DNA of 64,000 nt from NCBI RefSeq assembly GCF_001598215.1, contig NZ_BCXJ01000004.1:372001-436000 (forward strand), in the 5' to 3' direction. The notes beneath the pieces are model-generated. The model was not told where the DNA came from, did no database searches, and was given only the letters and a program-made list of their open reading frames with translations. A program made the position numbers and the translations under genes. The DNA is from Shouchella clausii (GTDB lineage: Bacteria; Bacillota; Bacilli; Bacillales; Bacillaceae_D). Of the stretch, positions 57,490 to 64,000 are shown piece by piece; the first letter of the stretch is position 1; each line of letters starts with the position of its first letter.

Positions 57490-60186
57490 TCAAGTTCTTG
57501 CTGTTTCCGTCGTCGAACCAAACAGTTCTCTCACGTCTTCTTCACTTGCCAACACATGGCGCGGTTTGCTTCCCATAGCACCTGATACAATCTTTCTAGC
57601 TTCCATCATTTCCATTAAACGGGCAGCCCGATTATAACCTACCCGAAACCGCCGCTGTATGCTAGAAGCAGAAACGGTACCTTGTTCGACTGCATAGAAA
57701 CATGCCTCTTCAAGTAGCTCATCCTCTTCTTCTTCCTGTAAAAGCGTCCGCTCAATTGTCTCTGTATCAAATAAGTATTCAGGCTTGCCGTATTGTTTTG
57801 CATAAGCGACAACATCCTCAATTTCCTCGTCTGATACAAAAGTCCCTTGGACACGGATAGGCTTCGGTGATCCATTTTCATGGAAGAGCATATCGCCTTT
57901 TCCAAGCAACCGTTCCGCGCCGCCCATATCAAGAATCGTGCGTGAATCCGTTTGTGAAGCAACAGCAAAGGCAATCCGCGTCGGTATATTTGCTTTAATC
58001 AATCCTGTGATGACATCAACAGAAGGGCGCTGCGTTGCAAGGAGCAAATGAATTCCGCAAGCCCGTGCTTTTTGAGCAATCCGGCAAATCGCATCTTCAA
58101 CATCTTGTGGGGACACCATCATTAAGTCGGCGAGTTCGTCAATAACGACTAAAAGATACGGCAATGCTGGCTTGCCATTTTCAGAGAACCGCTGATTATA
58201 TTTACTAATATCGCGAACGCCACGCTGGCTAAACAATTCGTAGCGCCGTTCCATTTCCTGGACAACCCATTTTAAAGCGGCTGTCGCTTGCTTTGGATCA
58301 GTAATAACAGGAGCAACCAAATGAGGTACTTCTTGATAGGTAGCAAGCTCGACCATTTTGGGATCGACGAGCAACAGCTTTACTTCATCTGGGGATGCTT
58401 TATAGAGCAGACTAACTAAAATTGAGTTAATGCATACACTTTTCCCTGAGCCTGTGGCGCCAGCAACAAGGCCATGAGGCATTTTCTTTAAATCTGTAAC
58501 GATCGGCTGTCCAGAAATATCAAGCCCTAAGCCAACAGTTAAAGGCGAATCTGGCTGCCTAAATACATCACGGCGCAAAATTTCCCTGAGCATCACTGGG
58601 GCTGACGTTCGATTTGGCACTTCAATGCCGATTGCGTTTTTACCAGGAATCGGCGCTTCCATACGGATGTCTTTAGCAGCTAGCGCCAGCTTAATATCAT
58701 CTGTTAGATTTGTTACCTTATTCACTTTTACTCCGCGGGCGGGCTGAACTTCAAAACGCGTTACCGCCGGCCCTTTTGTCCGGTTGACGACTTTTGCATC
58801 AACATGGAAACTCGATAGTGTTTCTTCAAGCAATTGCGCTTGCTCGTCAAGCCAAAGAGAATCATCTTGATCGATTTTTTCAGGAACCTTTAGCAAATGA
58901 AGCGGTGGCGCTTCGTAGCCATTTTTTGTGTGCTGCCCTTTTTTAATAGGCGCTTTTTTACGGTCCTTTGGCAACATCAGCACATTATAAGGAATGCCAG
59001 CCTTCGTATTGTCATTACTCGTTCGGTTACTTAGCCTTTCTTGTTTTTTCGTTTCACTGCTAAGGGGAACGATTTTTTCACTAGACTGCACCCGCGCTTC
59101 TCCGTTCTCTTCAGTTGTTGCTGTCAGATCATTGTTAACGGCCTGAATCGGCTTTGTCTCTTGTCTTTCATTCTCCACGGTACCGACTTCAGCAGTTGAT
59201 TGGACTTCCGTTCTATCATACGGTTCGTTCGTTTTCACTTGGTCTGTTTCGCCAGGCAACACGTCGGTTCCAGCCATTACTTCTGCATCATCTGAAATCT
59301 CCTGTTCCTCACGTCCATACCGTTCGTTTGCTTCCACTTGGTCTGTTTCGTCCGAAAAAGCATCGGTTCCAGCCATTACTTCTGCATCATCTAAAATCTC
59401 CTGTTCCTCACGTCCATACCGTTCGTTTGCTTCCACTTGGTCTGTTTCGCCAGGCATAACTTTGGTCTCAACGATTGCTTCTCCATCATCAATATCTGCT
59501 GCCTCGTGTTCATATGTACGCTCTTTTTCGTCACCACTTGCCTCTTCTTGGGGACGGATTTCTTTGCTTTTTTGTTGCTGTGCTTGATCGTCGGCAAGTG
59601 GAAGCGACTGTAGGGCATGTTCACGTAGCCTCTTCAACACATCCTCTTCCAGCGAGCGTGATTCCTTGCGCAAAAAAGCAGGCTTGCTATCAATTTGCGG
59701 AGATTTAGGCCGGTGTAACAGCCGCTCAGCATATTCAGCTTGCTTGTCCTTCGTTGAAAAAATGAGCCAATCGTAGTCGCTGTTTTCATGTGTTTTTTCC
59801 GGTTTCTGAATTCCATGGACAGGAGAAGGGATTTCTGTCGACTTAAATGTCCCTTGAAACAGTTCTTTGCCGGCGGCAGATCTTTTCTTTTGTACCACTT
59901 TTGGCAGCTCCTCCTGCTTCTCCTCTTGCCCTTCCTTTTTTATAGAAGGCTGTGTCGCTGCAACACGCCCTGCTTTTTTCTTGGAAATGGGCCATTCCCC
60001 ATTTGAATTGGCGTAGCGGTAAGTCATGCGCGCTTCTTCTAACTCAGAAGGCTCGTTGTTCTCATGTTCAGGTCTCTGTATGGACTTCTGTATGGTTTCC
60101 ACGTTTCGCCCATAATCGTTGTGTTCCTCATCATCTTCTTCACTCAATCCTTTAACCCAGTCAAGCCATTTTTTCCATATGTTCAT
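57490..60186 (-). CDS. sftA: Septum-associated DNA translocase SftA
   Basis: 898 aa FtsK/SpoIIIE-family ATPase without membrane helices, as in SftA (YtpT), which clears DNA from the closing septum. Residues 1-~420 are a low-complexity charged linker including 33-residue repeats; motor domain follows with Walker A VAGATGSGKSVCINS and Walker B LLVVIDELADLM; C-terminal gamma winged helix (RRFRVGYNRAARLMEMMEA) reads KOPS-like DNA. ATG at 60186 with AAGGTGG upstream. Confidence 0.95.
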   Translation of the reverse strand: MNIWKKWLDWVKGLSEEDDEEHNDYGRNVETIQKSIQRPEHENNEPSELEEARMTYRYANSNGEWPISKKKAGRVAATQPSIKKEGQEEKQEELPKVVQKKRSAAGKELFQGTFKSTEIPSPVHGIQKPEKTHENSDYDWLIFSTKDKQAEYAERLLHRPKSPQIDSKPAFLRKESRSLEEDVLKRLREHALQSLPLADDQAQQQKSKEIRPQEEASGDEKERTYEHEAADIDDGEAIVETKVMPGETDQVEANERYGREEQEILDDAEVMAGTDAFSDETDQVEANERYGREEQEISDDAEVMAGTDVLPGETDQVKTNEPYDRTEVQSTAEVGTVENERQETKPIQAVNNDLTATTEENGEARVQSSEKIVPLSSETKKQERLSNRTSNDNTKAGIPYNVLMLPKDRKKAPIKKGQHTKNGYEAPPLHLLKVPEKIDQDDSLWLDEQAQLLEETLSSFHVDAKVVNRTKGPAVTRFEVQPARGVKVNKVTNLTDDIKLALAAKDIRMEAPIPGKNAIGIEVPNRTSAPVMLREILRRDVFRQPDSPLTVGLGLDISGQPIVTDLKKMPHGLVAGATGSGKSVCINSILVSLLYKASPDEVKLLLVDPKMVELATYQEVPHLVAPVITDPKQATAALKWVVQEMERRYELFSQRGVRDISKYNQRFSENGKPALPYLLVVIDELADLMMVSPQDVEDAICRIAQKARACGIHLLLATQRPSVDVITGLIKANIPTRIAFAVASQTDSRTILDMGGAERLLGKGDMLFHENGSPKPIRVQGTFVSDEEIEDVVAYAKQYGKPEYLFDTETIERTLLQEEEEDELLEEACFYAVEQGTVSASSIQRRFRVGYNRAARLMEMMEARKIVSGAMGSKPRHVLASEEDVRELFGSTTETART
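59215..59460 (-). repeat. 99-bp in-frame tandem repeat inside sftA
   Basis: Two nearly identical 99-bp units and a diverged partial third. Each unit encodes 33 residues with core ETDQVEANERYGREEQE and ISDDAEVMAGTD. The third has ETDQVKTNEPYDRTE. High DNA identity between the two full units shows a recent duplication. Confidence 0.9.
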
Positions 60187-60239
60187 TCTTTCACCACCTT
60201 ATATCGCGATTATTCCTTTAGCCTCGTTCTACATAAAAA

Positions 60240-60260
60240 GCTGGCCTCATTCAGCCAGCC
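60240..60260 (-). terminator. Terminator between ytpR and sftA
   Basis: GCTGGC/GCCAGC stem with TTTTT after it on the minus strand, between the ytpR stop and the sftA start. Confidence 0.65.
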
Positions 60261-60274
60261 ATTTCGTTTTTAGG

Positions 60275-60880
60275 CTACCGCAAAAAGGGTGTGCCGACCA
60301 CTTCATCGTCACTCAAAACAAGAATGCCTTTTTCTGCCGGGGCCTTTTCGAGCCCTAGTTCTTTTGCTGAGCAAATCATACCGGAAGAGGCAACACCACG
60401 CAGCGTTGCTTCCTTAATGACAAGCCCGCTTGGCATAACGGCACCAACGAGAGCGACAACTACTTTCTGGCCTTCTGCCACATTCGGGGCACCGCAAACA
60501 ATTTGCAATGTTTCAGTGCCGATATTTACACGGCATACAGAAAGCTTGTCTGCATTAGGGTGCTTCTCTTTTTCTTCTACATAACCGACAACAAAAGAAG
60601 GTTTCTGCTCCCATTCCATTTCAAGAGCGACACCATTTTTGTCCCACGCTTCTTTTAGGAGCGCTTTTATGCCTTCATCGAGCTCAACCGGACCAACTCC
60701 GCTAATGGTTCCATAAGAAGAGGCATGGAATACGTTTATGCCAGCAATTTCTTGATTGCTTTTATTCAAAATGACGACGACATCGCCGTTCTTCTCAACA
60801 ACCTGTGCATCGCGGCTTATATCTTGAACAGTAACCATAAGGACATCGCCAATGCCTTTTTCATTATAAAATACGTTCAT
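60275..60880 (-). CDS. ytpR: tRNA-binding-domain protein YtpR
   Basis: 201 aa. N-terminal DUF4479 region and a C-terminal EMAP/OB tRNA-binding domain (residues ~95-200: [38 protein letters not shown]), the same fold as the N-terminus of PheT. No synthetase domain; role in translation unproven. ATG at 60880 with AAGGAG upstream. Confidence 0.92.
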   Translation of the reverse strand: MNVFYNEKGIGDVLMVTVQDISRDAQVVEKNGDVVVILNKSNQEIAGINVFHASSYGTISGVGPVELDEGIKALLKEAWDKNGVALEMEWEQKPSFVVGYVEEKEKHPNADKLSVCRVNIGTETLQIVCGAPNVAEGQKVVVALVGAVMPSGLVIKEATLRGVASSGMICSAKELGLEKAPAEKGILVLSDDEVVGTPFLR

Positions 60881-60964
60881 GTTTTATTCTCCTTACTCGT
60901 TTTCAGCGTGTACAAGCGAACGCCTAGACCAACCTAGTATAGCATAGGTTTTCGTTTCGCCCCA

Positions 60965-61762
60965 TCAGCCTTTAGGCTTTTTTTGCGCCATAATAAAGAC
61001 TGGTTCAAGTTCCCCATTTTCAACAATAAAAGGCAACGCAGTCACAGGAATACGCCCTCCGCCAAAGAATTGTAATGCCATTTGGCCTAGTACATCATAC
61101 CCAGTGTCGTTTTTGATATCAGCAAAAATGAGCGCATCTTGATGGGGAATTGCGACTACAAGCTGCCCAACTGCCTTTTGTTCCATGCGCTGCACAAGCG
61201 ACTGGTCCAAAATCCGACTTGCGTCATACCCATCATTGGCCGAAAGAAAATAAAAACGGTTCCCTGCAACTTCATCCTCTTTGAACGGCTGTGGCAAGGA
61301 ACGGACATTAAATGTAGCCATTTCTGCCAATGCCTTTAAATCCCAGCCGCTCTCATTGAGAAGTTCATCCGTAATAAGGGTGTATGTCTCTCCTAAATCA
61401 ACGGCATAATAAATTCTTGTTTCTGCCGTATGTTTTTGGTAAACAAGGGTTTTTCCGTCCTTTGTTTTATCTGGGAATGAAGCTGCGCGAATCACTGGAA
61501 AAATGTTTTTTTCGTTTCCGTTAAGGTGAACGGCTTTCGCCATTGACTCTAGGCCAACCGCGACAGTACGGAGCGCCTCATCGACAGCCGCATATTCCTC
61601 TCGCTCCCATTTGGCAAGCAAAGGCTTCAAAGCAAGCGTTGCCCCTTTTTTAGTCGCCTTGTCTTCGATACGCAATGTTGATTCTTTATGGTCATAGCGG
61701 ATTGTCCAACCGTCCCGCTGCAACTTTTTCTCAATTTGTTTCCGGAAAGTTTGCAAGTCCAC
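60965..61762 (-). CDS. ytpQ: DUF1444 protein YtpQ
   Basis: 265 aa DUF1444/UPF0354 protein of unknown function; order ytpP-ytpQ-ytpR as in B. subtilis. Starts with MDLQTFRKQIEKKLQRDGWT; AGGAGG upstream. Soluble, no catalytic motif recognised. Located 85 bp before ytpR. Confidence 0.88.
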   Translation of the reverse strand: MDLQTFRKQIEKKLQRDGWTIRYDHKESTLRIEDKATKKGATLALKPLLAKWEREEYAAVDEALRTVAVGLESMAKAVHLNGNEKNIFPVIRAASFPDKTKDGKTLVYQKHTAETRIYYAVDLGETYTLITDELLNESGWDLKALAEMATFNVRSLPQPFKEDEVAGNRFYFLSANDGYDASRILDQSLVQRMEQKAVGQLVVAIPHQDALIFADIKNDTGYDVLGQMALQFFGGGRIPVTALPFIVENGELEPVFIMAQKKPKG

Positions 61763-61829
61763 GCTTCTTCCTCCTTTTTTCCACCTCTAGTTTAACATGT
61801 TTGGCGATAAACGGAAAAGCGAATAAACA

Positions 61830-61858
61830 AAAGCTGAAGGGCGCCCTCCAGCTTGTTA
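61830..61858 (-). terminator. Terminator after ytpP
   Basis: AAGCTG-AGGGC/GCCCT-CAGCTT stem next to the ytpP stop, then TTGTTTATTC on the minus strand. Confidence 0.65.
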
Positions 61859-62185
61859 TCAATCAATCGCTGCTTCAGCTTTTGTTAAGAAAGCGACGAT
61901 TTCTTCTTCAGTTTTACGGTCTTTGGAAACGAAACGATCGACTTCTTTGCCGTTTGCATATACTAAAAAGCTTGGAATGCCGAAAATGTCATGTGCTGCA
62001 CAAACATCAATAAATTTATCGCGGTCAACATAATAAAATGTAAACGTCGGAAAATCGACTTCGATTCGCGGCAGAATCGGCTCAATAACCCGGCAATCAG
62101 GGCACCAGTCTGCAGAAAATAGAAAAACGGCTGTTTCGTTCGCTTTTATTTCGTTAAATTGCTGTTCAGATTGAATGTGTTCCAT
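61859..62185 (-). CDS. ytpP: Thioredoxin-like protein YtpP
   Basis: 108 aa thioredoxin fold with active site DWCPDC (CxxC with Pro-Asp rather than the Gly-Pro of TrxA) and the cis-proline loop GIPSFLVY. No signal peptide, so cytoplasmic. Likely a disulfide or bacillithiol-linked reductase (inference). AAAGGAG before ATG 62185; only 14 bp after the PTS-like gene. Confidence 0.92.
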   Translation of the reverse strand: MEHIQSEQQFNEIKANETAVFLFSADWCPDCRVIEPILPRIEVDFPTFTFYYVDRDKFIDVCAAHDIFGIPSFLVYANGKEVDRFVSKDRKTEEEIVAFLTKAEAAID

Positions 62186-62199
62186 CGCTATACGCTCCT

Positions 62200-63210
62200 T
62201 TAATTGAAAGAGATGTGCATATCATTCCATTTAATCCAGCCTTTGCGGCGCATCCATTCTGACACGAGGAGAGCGCAAACCGCTGGAATAATAACATAGC
62301 ATAGAATGACTTGAATGAAAAGCGATCCAGAATAGCCCATCTCCGTAAACGTCATGATTGGCCCGACAAGGCCGCTTGTCCCCATGCCAGAACCGGCGGC
62401 ATTGTTAATAAGCCCAAACCAAATCGTACCAATCGGGGCGCTAACGGCTCCAGCAATGGTTGGGGGGATAAGAATAAGAGGGTTTTTTAGAATATTTGGC
62501 ATTTGCAACATCGATGTGCCGATGCCGAGGGCAAGCAACCCGCCAAACCGGTTTTCACGGAAGCTGGCCACCGCAAAACCGACCATTTGTCCTGCACAGC
62601 CAATCGCAGCCGCACAAGCAACCGCACCCTCCAGTCCAAGCATGAGTCCGATCGCTGCGCTTGAGATAGGCGCGGTTAATGCCCACCCCATCAGGATTGC
62701 AACCACTATGCTCATTATCAGGGGCTGCTGGTCTGTCGCCCAGGTAATCGCCTCGCTAATGGATTCCAACGCAAATGAAATAGCAGGCCCTAAAAGCCAT
62801 GCGACGACAAAGCCGCTCATGATCGTCACAATCGGCGTAACAAGAATATCCACTTTGGTTGAACCATAGACAAGCTTGCCTGTTTCGGCAGCAATAACAG
62901 CCACCAAAAAACTACCTGCCGGCCCACCGTACACCGCCCCGGCTGTCCCACAAACAATGGTCGCCAAAACGACAAACGAAGGAGCTCCTAAGGCAAGTGC
63001 AACTGCCGCTCCTATCGCTGCCCCATATAAATCCATCGCTAGTTCGCCAATTTCCAAAAAAGCGGCAATGCCAAACTGTTCGCCTGCCGTTTTGATGATA
63101 AGCCCAATAATAAGAGTAGCAAACAACCCAAATGTCATTTGCCCCATTGCTTTAATGAAATATAGATGCCAAGAAGGGTTGATTCCCTTTTTTCGTAAAA
63201 ATTCGCGCAA
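62200..63210 (-). CDS. PTS_EIIC_2/PfoR-like membrane protein
   Basis: 336 aa with about nine membrane helices and many Gly/Ala-rich segments; the motifs [44 protein letters not shown] and [16 protein letters not shown] match the PfoR (perfringolysin regulator)/PTS_EIIC_2 family. No EIIA or EIIB domains, so sugar phosphotransfer is unlikely. TTG at 63210, 5 nt after GGAGAGG, is preferred to an ATG 16 codons upstream. Probably cotranscribed with ytpP. Confidence 0.8.
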   Translation of the reverse strand: MREFLRKKGINPSWHLYFIKAMGQMTFGLFATLIIGLIIKTAGEQFGIAAFLEIGELAMDLYGAAIGAAVALALGAPSFVVLATIVCGTAGAVYGGPAGSFLVAVIAAETGKLVYGSTKVDILVTPIVTIMSGFVVAWLLGPAISFALESISEAITWATDQQPLIMSIVVAILMGWALTAPISSAAIGLMLGLEGAVACAAAIGCAGQMVGFAVASFRENRFGGLLALGIGTSMLQMPNILKNPLILIPPTIAGAVSAPIGTIWFGLINNAAGSGMGTSGLVGPIMTFTEMGYSGSLFIQVILCYVIIPAVCALLVSEWMRRKGWIKWNDMHISFN

Positions 63211-63592
63211 GATGCCCTCTCCTTTTATAAATGACTGTCGCTCTTTAGCATATCCCATGACTATTCATGTGACAAGACACTTTTTTCAAAAAAATCGAGA
63301 GAGATGGAAACAAAATCAACCTTTATGTTGCTCTCTTTGCTTATTCTTATGTTATACTAGCTAAAGAAAACGTATGTTCTAACTTCGATTGGAACTGGAT
63401 ATGTAAGAACGGACTGATCGAAACGACTTGTCAGCCGAGGCGCGGAACCGAGCGAAGATGAGGATAAAACGTGTATTCATGAGCAACCGTTTTCTCGCAC
63501 ATGAAACACTTGTTTCAAAGCACATGAACGAGGTGAGCAACGAAGGCTGCGAGGTTTTGTCTACAGTCTGGGAAAATAAGGAGGCATTTTGT
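63211..63592. other. Intergenic region and long leader of ytoQ
   Basis: 382 bp. A TATACT -10-like box at 63353-63358 would give a leader of about 230 nt. It holds a perfect palindrome TGAAACACTTGTTTCA (63502-63517) and, at 63555-63570, TTTGTCTACAGTCTGG, one end of the intergenic repeat in reverse. No gene recognised. Confidence 0.5.
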
Positions 63593-64000
63593 ATGGAACT
63601 CGTTGTTTATTTGGCTGGCGAAATCCACTCTGACTGGCGTGAAGAGATAAAGCGCTTGGCAAATGAAAGACAATTGCCTATCGTCTTTAAAGGCCCGATG
63701 GAAAATCACAGCAAAAGCGATGCGATCGGCGAAGACATTCTTGGCAAACAGCCAAACGCTGTATTGCGGGACGAAGCAGCCTCAAGCATTAATAATTTTC
63801 GTACGCGGATTTGGCTTCAGCGCGCAGACGCGGTTATTGCTCTTTTCGGCGAAGATTACAGGCAATGGAATACAGCCATGGATGCCGCCACTGCCATTGA
63901 AGCTGGAAAACCGTTGATTTTGATTCGCCCGGAAAAACTTCACCACGCTTTAAAAGAGCTGTCTAACAAAGCACAAGTGGTCGTCGAAACGCCGGCGCAA
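63593..64000 (+). CDS. ytoQ: YtoQ family protein (partial)
   Basis: 136 codons up to the window edge; the family is about 148 aa, so only the last few residues are missing. Begins MELVVYLAGEIHSDWREEIK; resembles the YtoQ family, a nucleoside-deoxyribosyltransferase-like fold (VYLAGEIHSDWR; QRADAVIALFGEDYRQWNTA). ATG at 63593 with AAGGAGG upstream. Follows ytpP in B. subtilis order. Confidence 0.88.
   Translation, partial: MELVVYLAGEIHSDWREEIKRLANERQLPIVFKGPMENHSKSDAIGEDILGKQPNAVLRDEAASSINNFRTRIWLQRADAVIALFGEDYRQWNTAMDAATAIEAGKPLILIRPEKLHHALKELSNKAQVVVETPAQ

Noticed and set aside
62200-63210. Complete PTS sugar transporter
   Set aside because: Only the EIIC-like membrane part is present, with no EIIA/EIIB domain or gene beside it; better described as PfoR-like.

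Overview
The window is a compact, low-intergenic-DNA chromosome segment of a low-to-mid-GC Gram-positive endospore former of the family Bacillaceae. Gene order follows the Bacillus subtilis ytp/ytx/acc/citZ region closely. Spore genes (an alpha/beta SASP, ytrHI, ytfJ), a T-box tyrosyl-tRNA synthetase leader and an rpsD leader all fit. Protein sequences and context recall the alkaliphilic Bacillus clausii/halodurans group (inference; no database search was possible).

Layout. 1-14.8 kb, all minus strand: central carbon metabolism and fatty-acid entry (mdh, icd, citZ, ytwI, fxsA, pyk, pfkA, accA, accD, a FadR-type regulator, malic enzyme ytsJ) and the replicative polymerase dnaE. 14.9-22.4 kb: sporulation pair ytrH-ytrI, nrnA, ytpI, ytoI, ytkL, a dipeptidase, ytkK and small unknown genes. 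22.5-29.6 kb: argGH, an EcsC-family gene coupled to an HD-degenerate YhaM-like gene, ackA and ytxK. 29.6-37.4 kb: tpx, an MFS transporter, ytfJ-ytfI-yteJ-sppA, an alpha/beta SASP gene, and nifZ-thiI for tRNA thiolation. 37.7-45.5 kb: ezrA, hisJ, yttP, a decayed IS605/IS1341-type tnpB element, ytsP, rpsD, tyrS. 45.5-54.8 kb: a class A PBP, then the acetate/acetoin and catabolite-control block acsA, acuABC, ccpA, followed by aroA. 54.9-64 kb: ytxH, ytxG, murC, sftA, ytpR, ytpQ, ytpP, a PTS_EIIC/PfoR-like membrane protein and the start of ytoQ.

The genes connect acetyl-CoA metabolism from several sides: pfkA/pyk supply pyruvate, ackA and acsA exchange acetate with acetyl-CoA, accDA commits acetyl-CoA to lipid synthesis, citZ/icd/mdh burn it, and ccpA with AcuABC sets the balance. 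Putative cre sites sit about 55 bp upstream of the ackA start point (activating geometry) and over the acsA -35 box (repressing geometry).

Points that go beyond routine annotation: (1) a small palindromic intergenic repeat family of about 58 bp; (2) acuA broken exactly at a canonical A AAA AAG slippery heptamer; (3) two genes of the acetate/catabolite block, acuB and ccpA, whose only strong Shine-Dalgarno sequence is separated from the conserved ATG by a stable hairpin; (4) a YhaM-like protein that has lost most HD metal ligands, translationally coupled to an EcsC-family protein; (5) a tnpB with a single in-frame TGA whose right end abuts the yttP ribosome-binding site; (6) a terminator-like hairpin and candidate ARG box in the argG leader; (7) a recent 99-bp tandem duplication in the linker of sftA. 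No tRNA, rRNA, CRISPR array, prophage or replication origin was seen.
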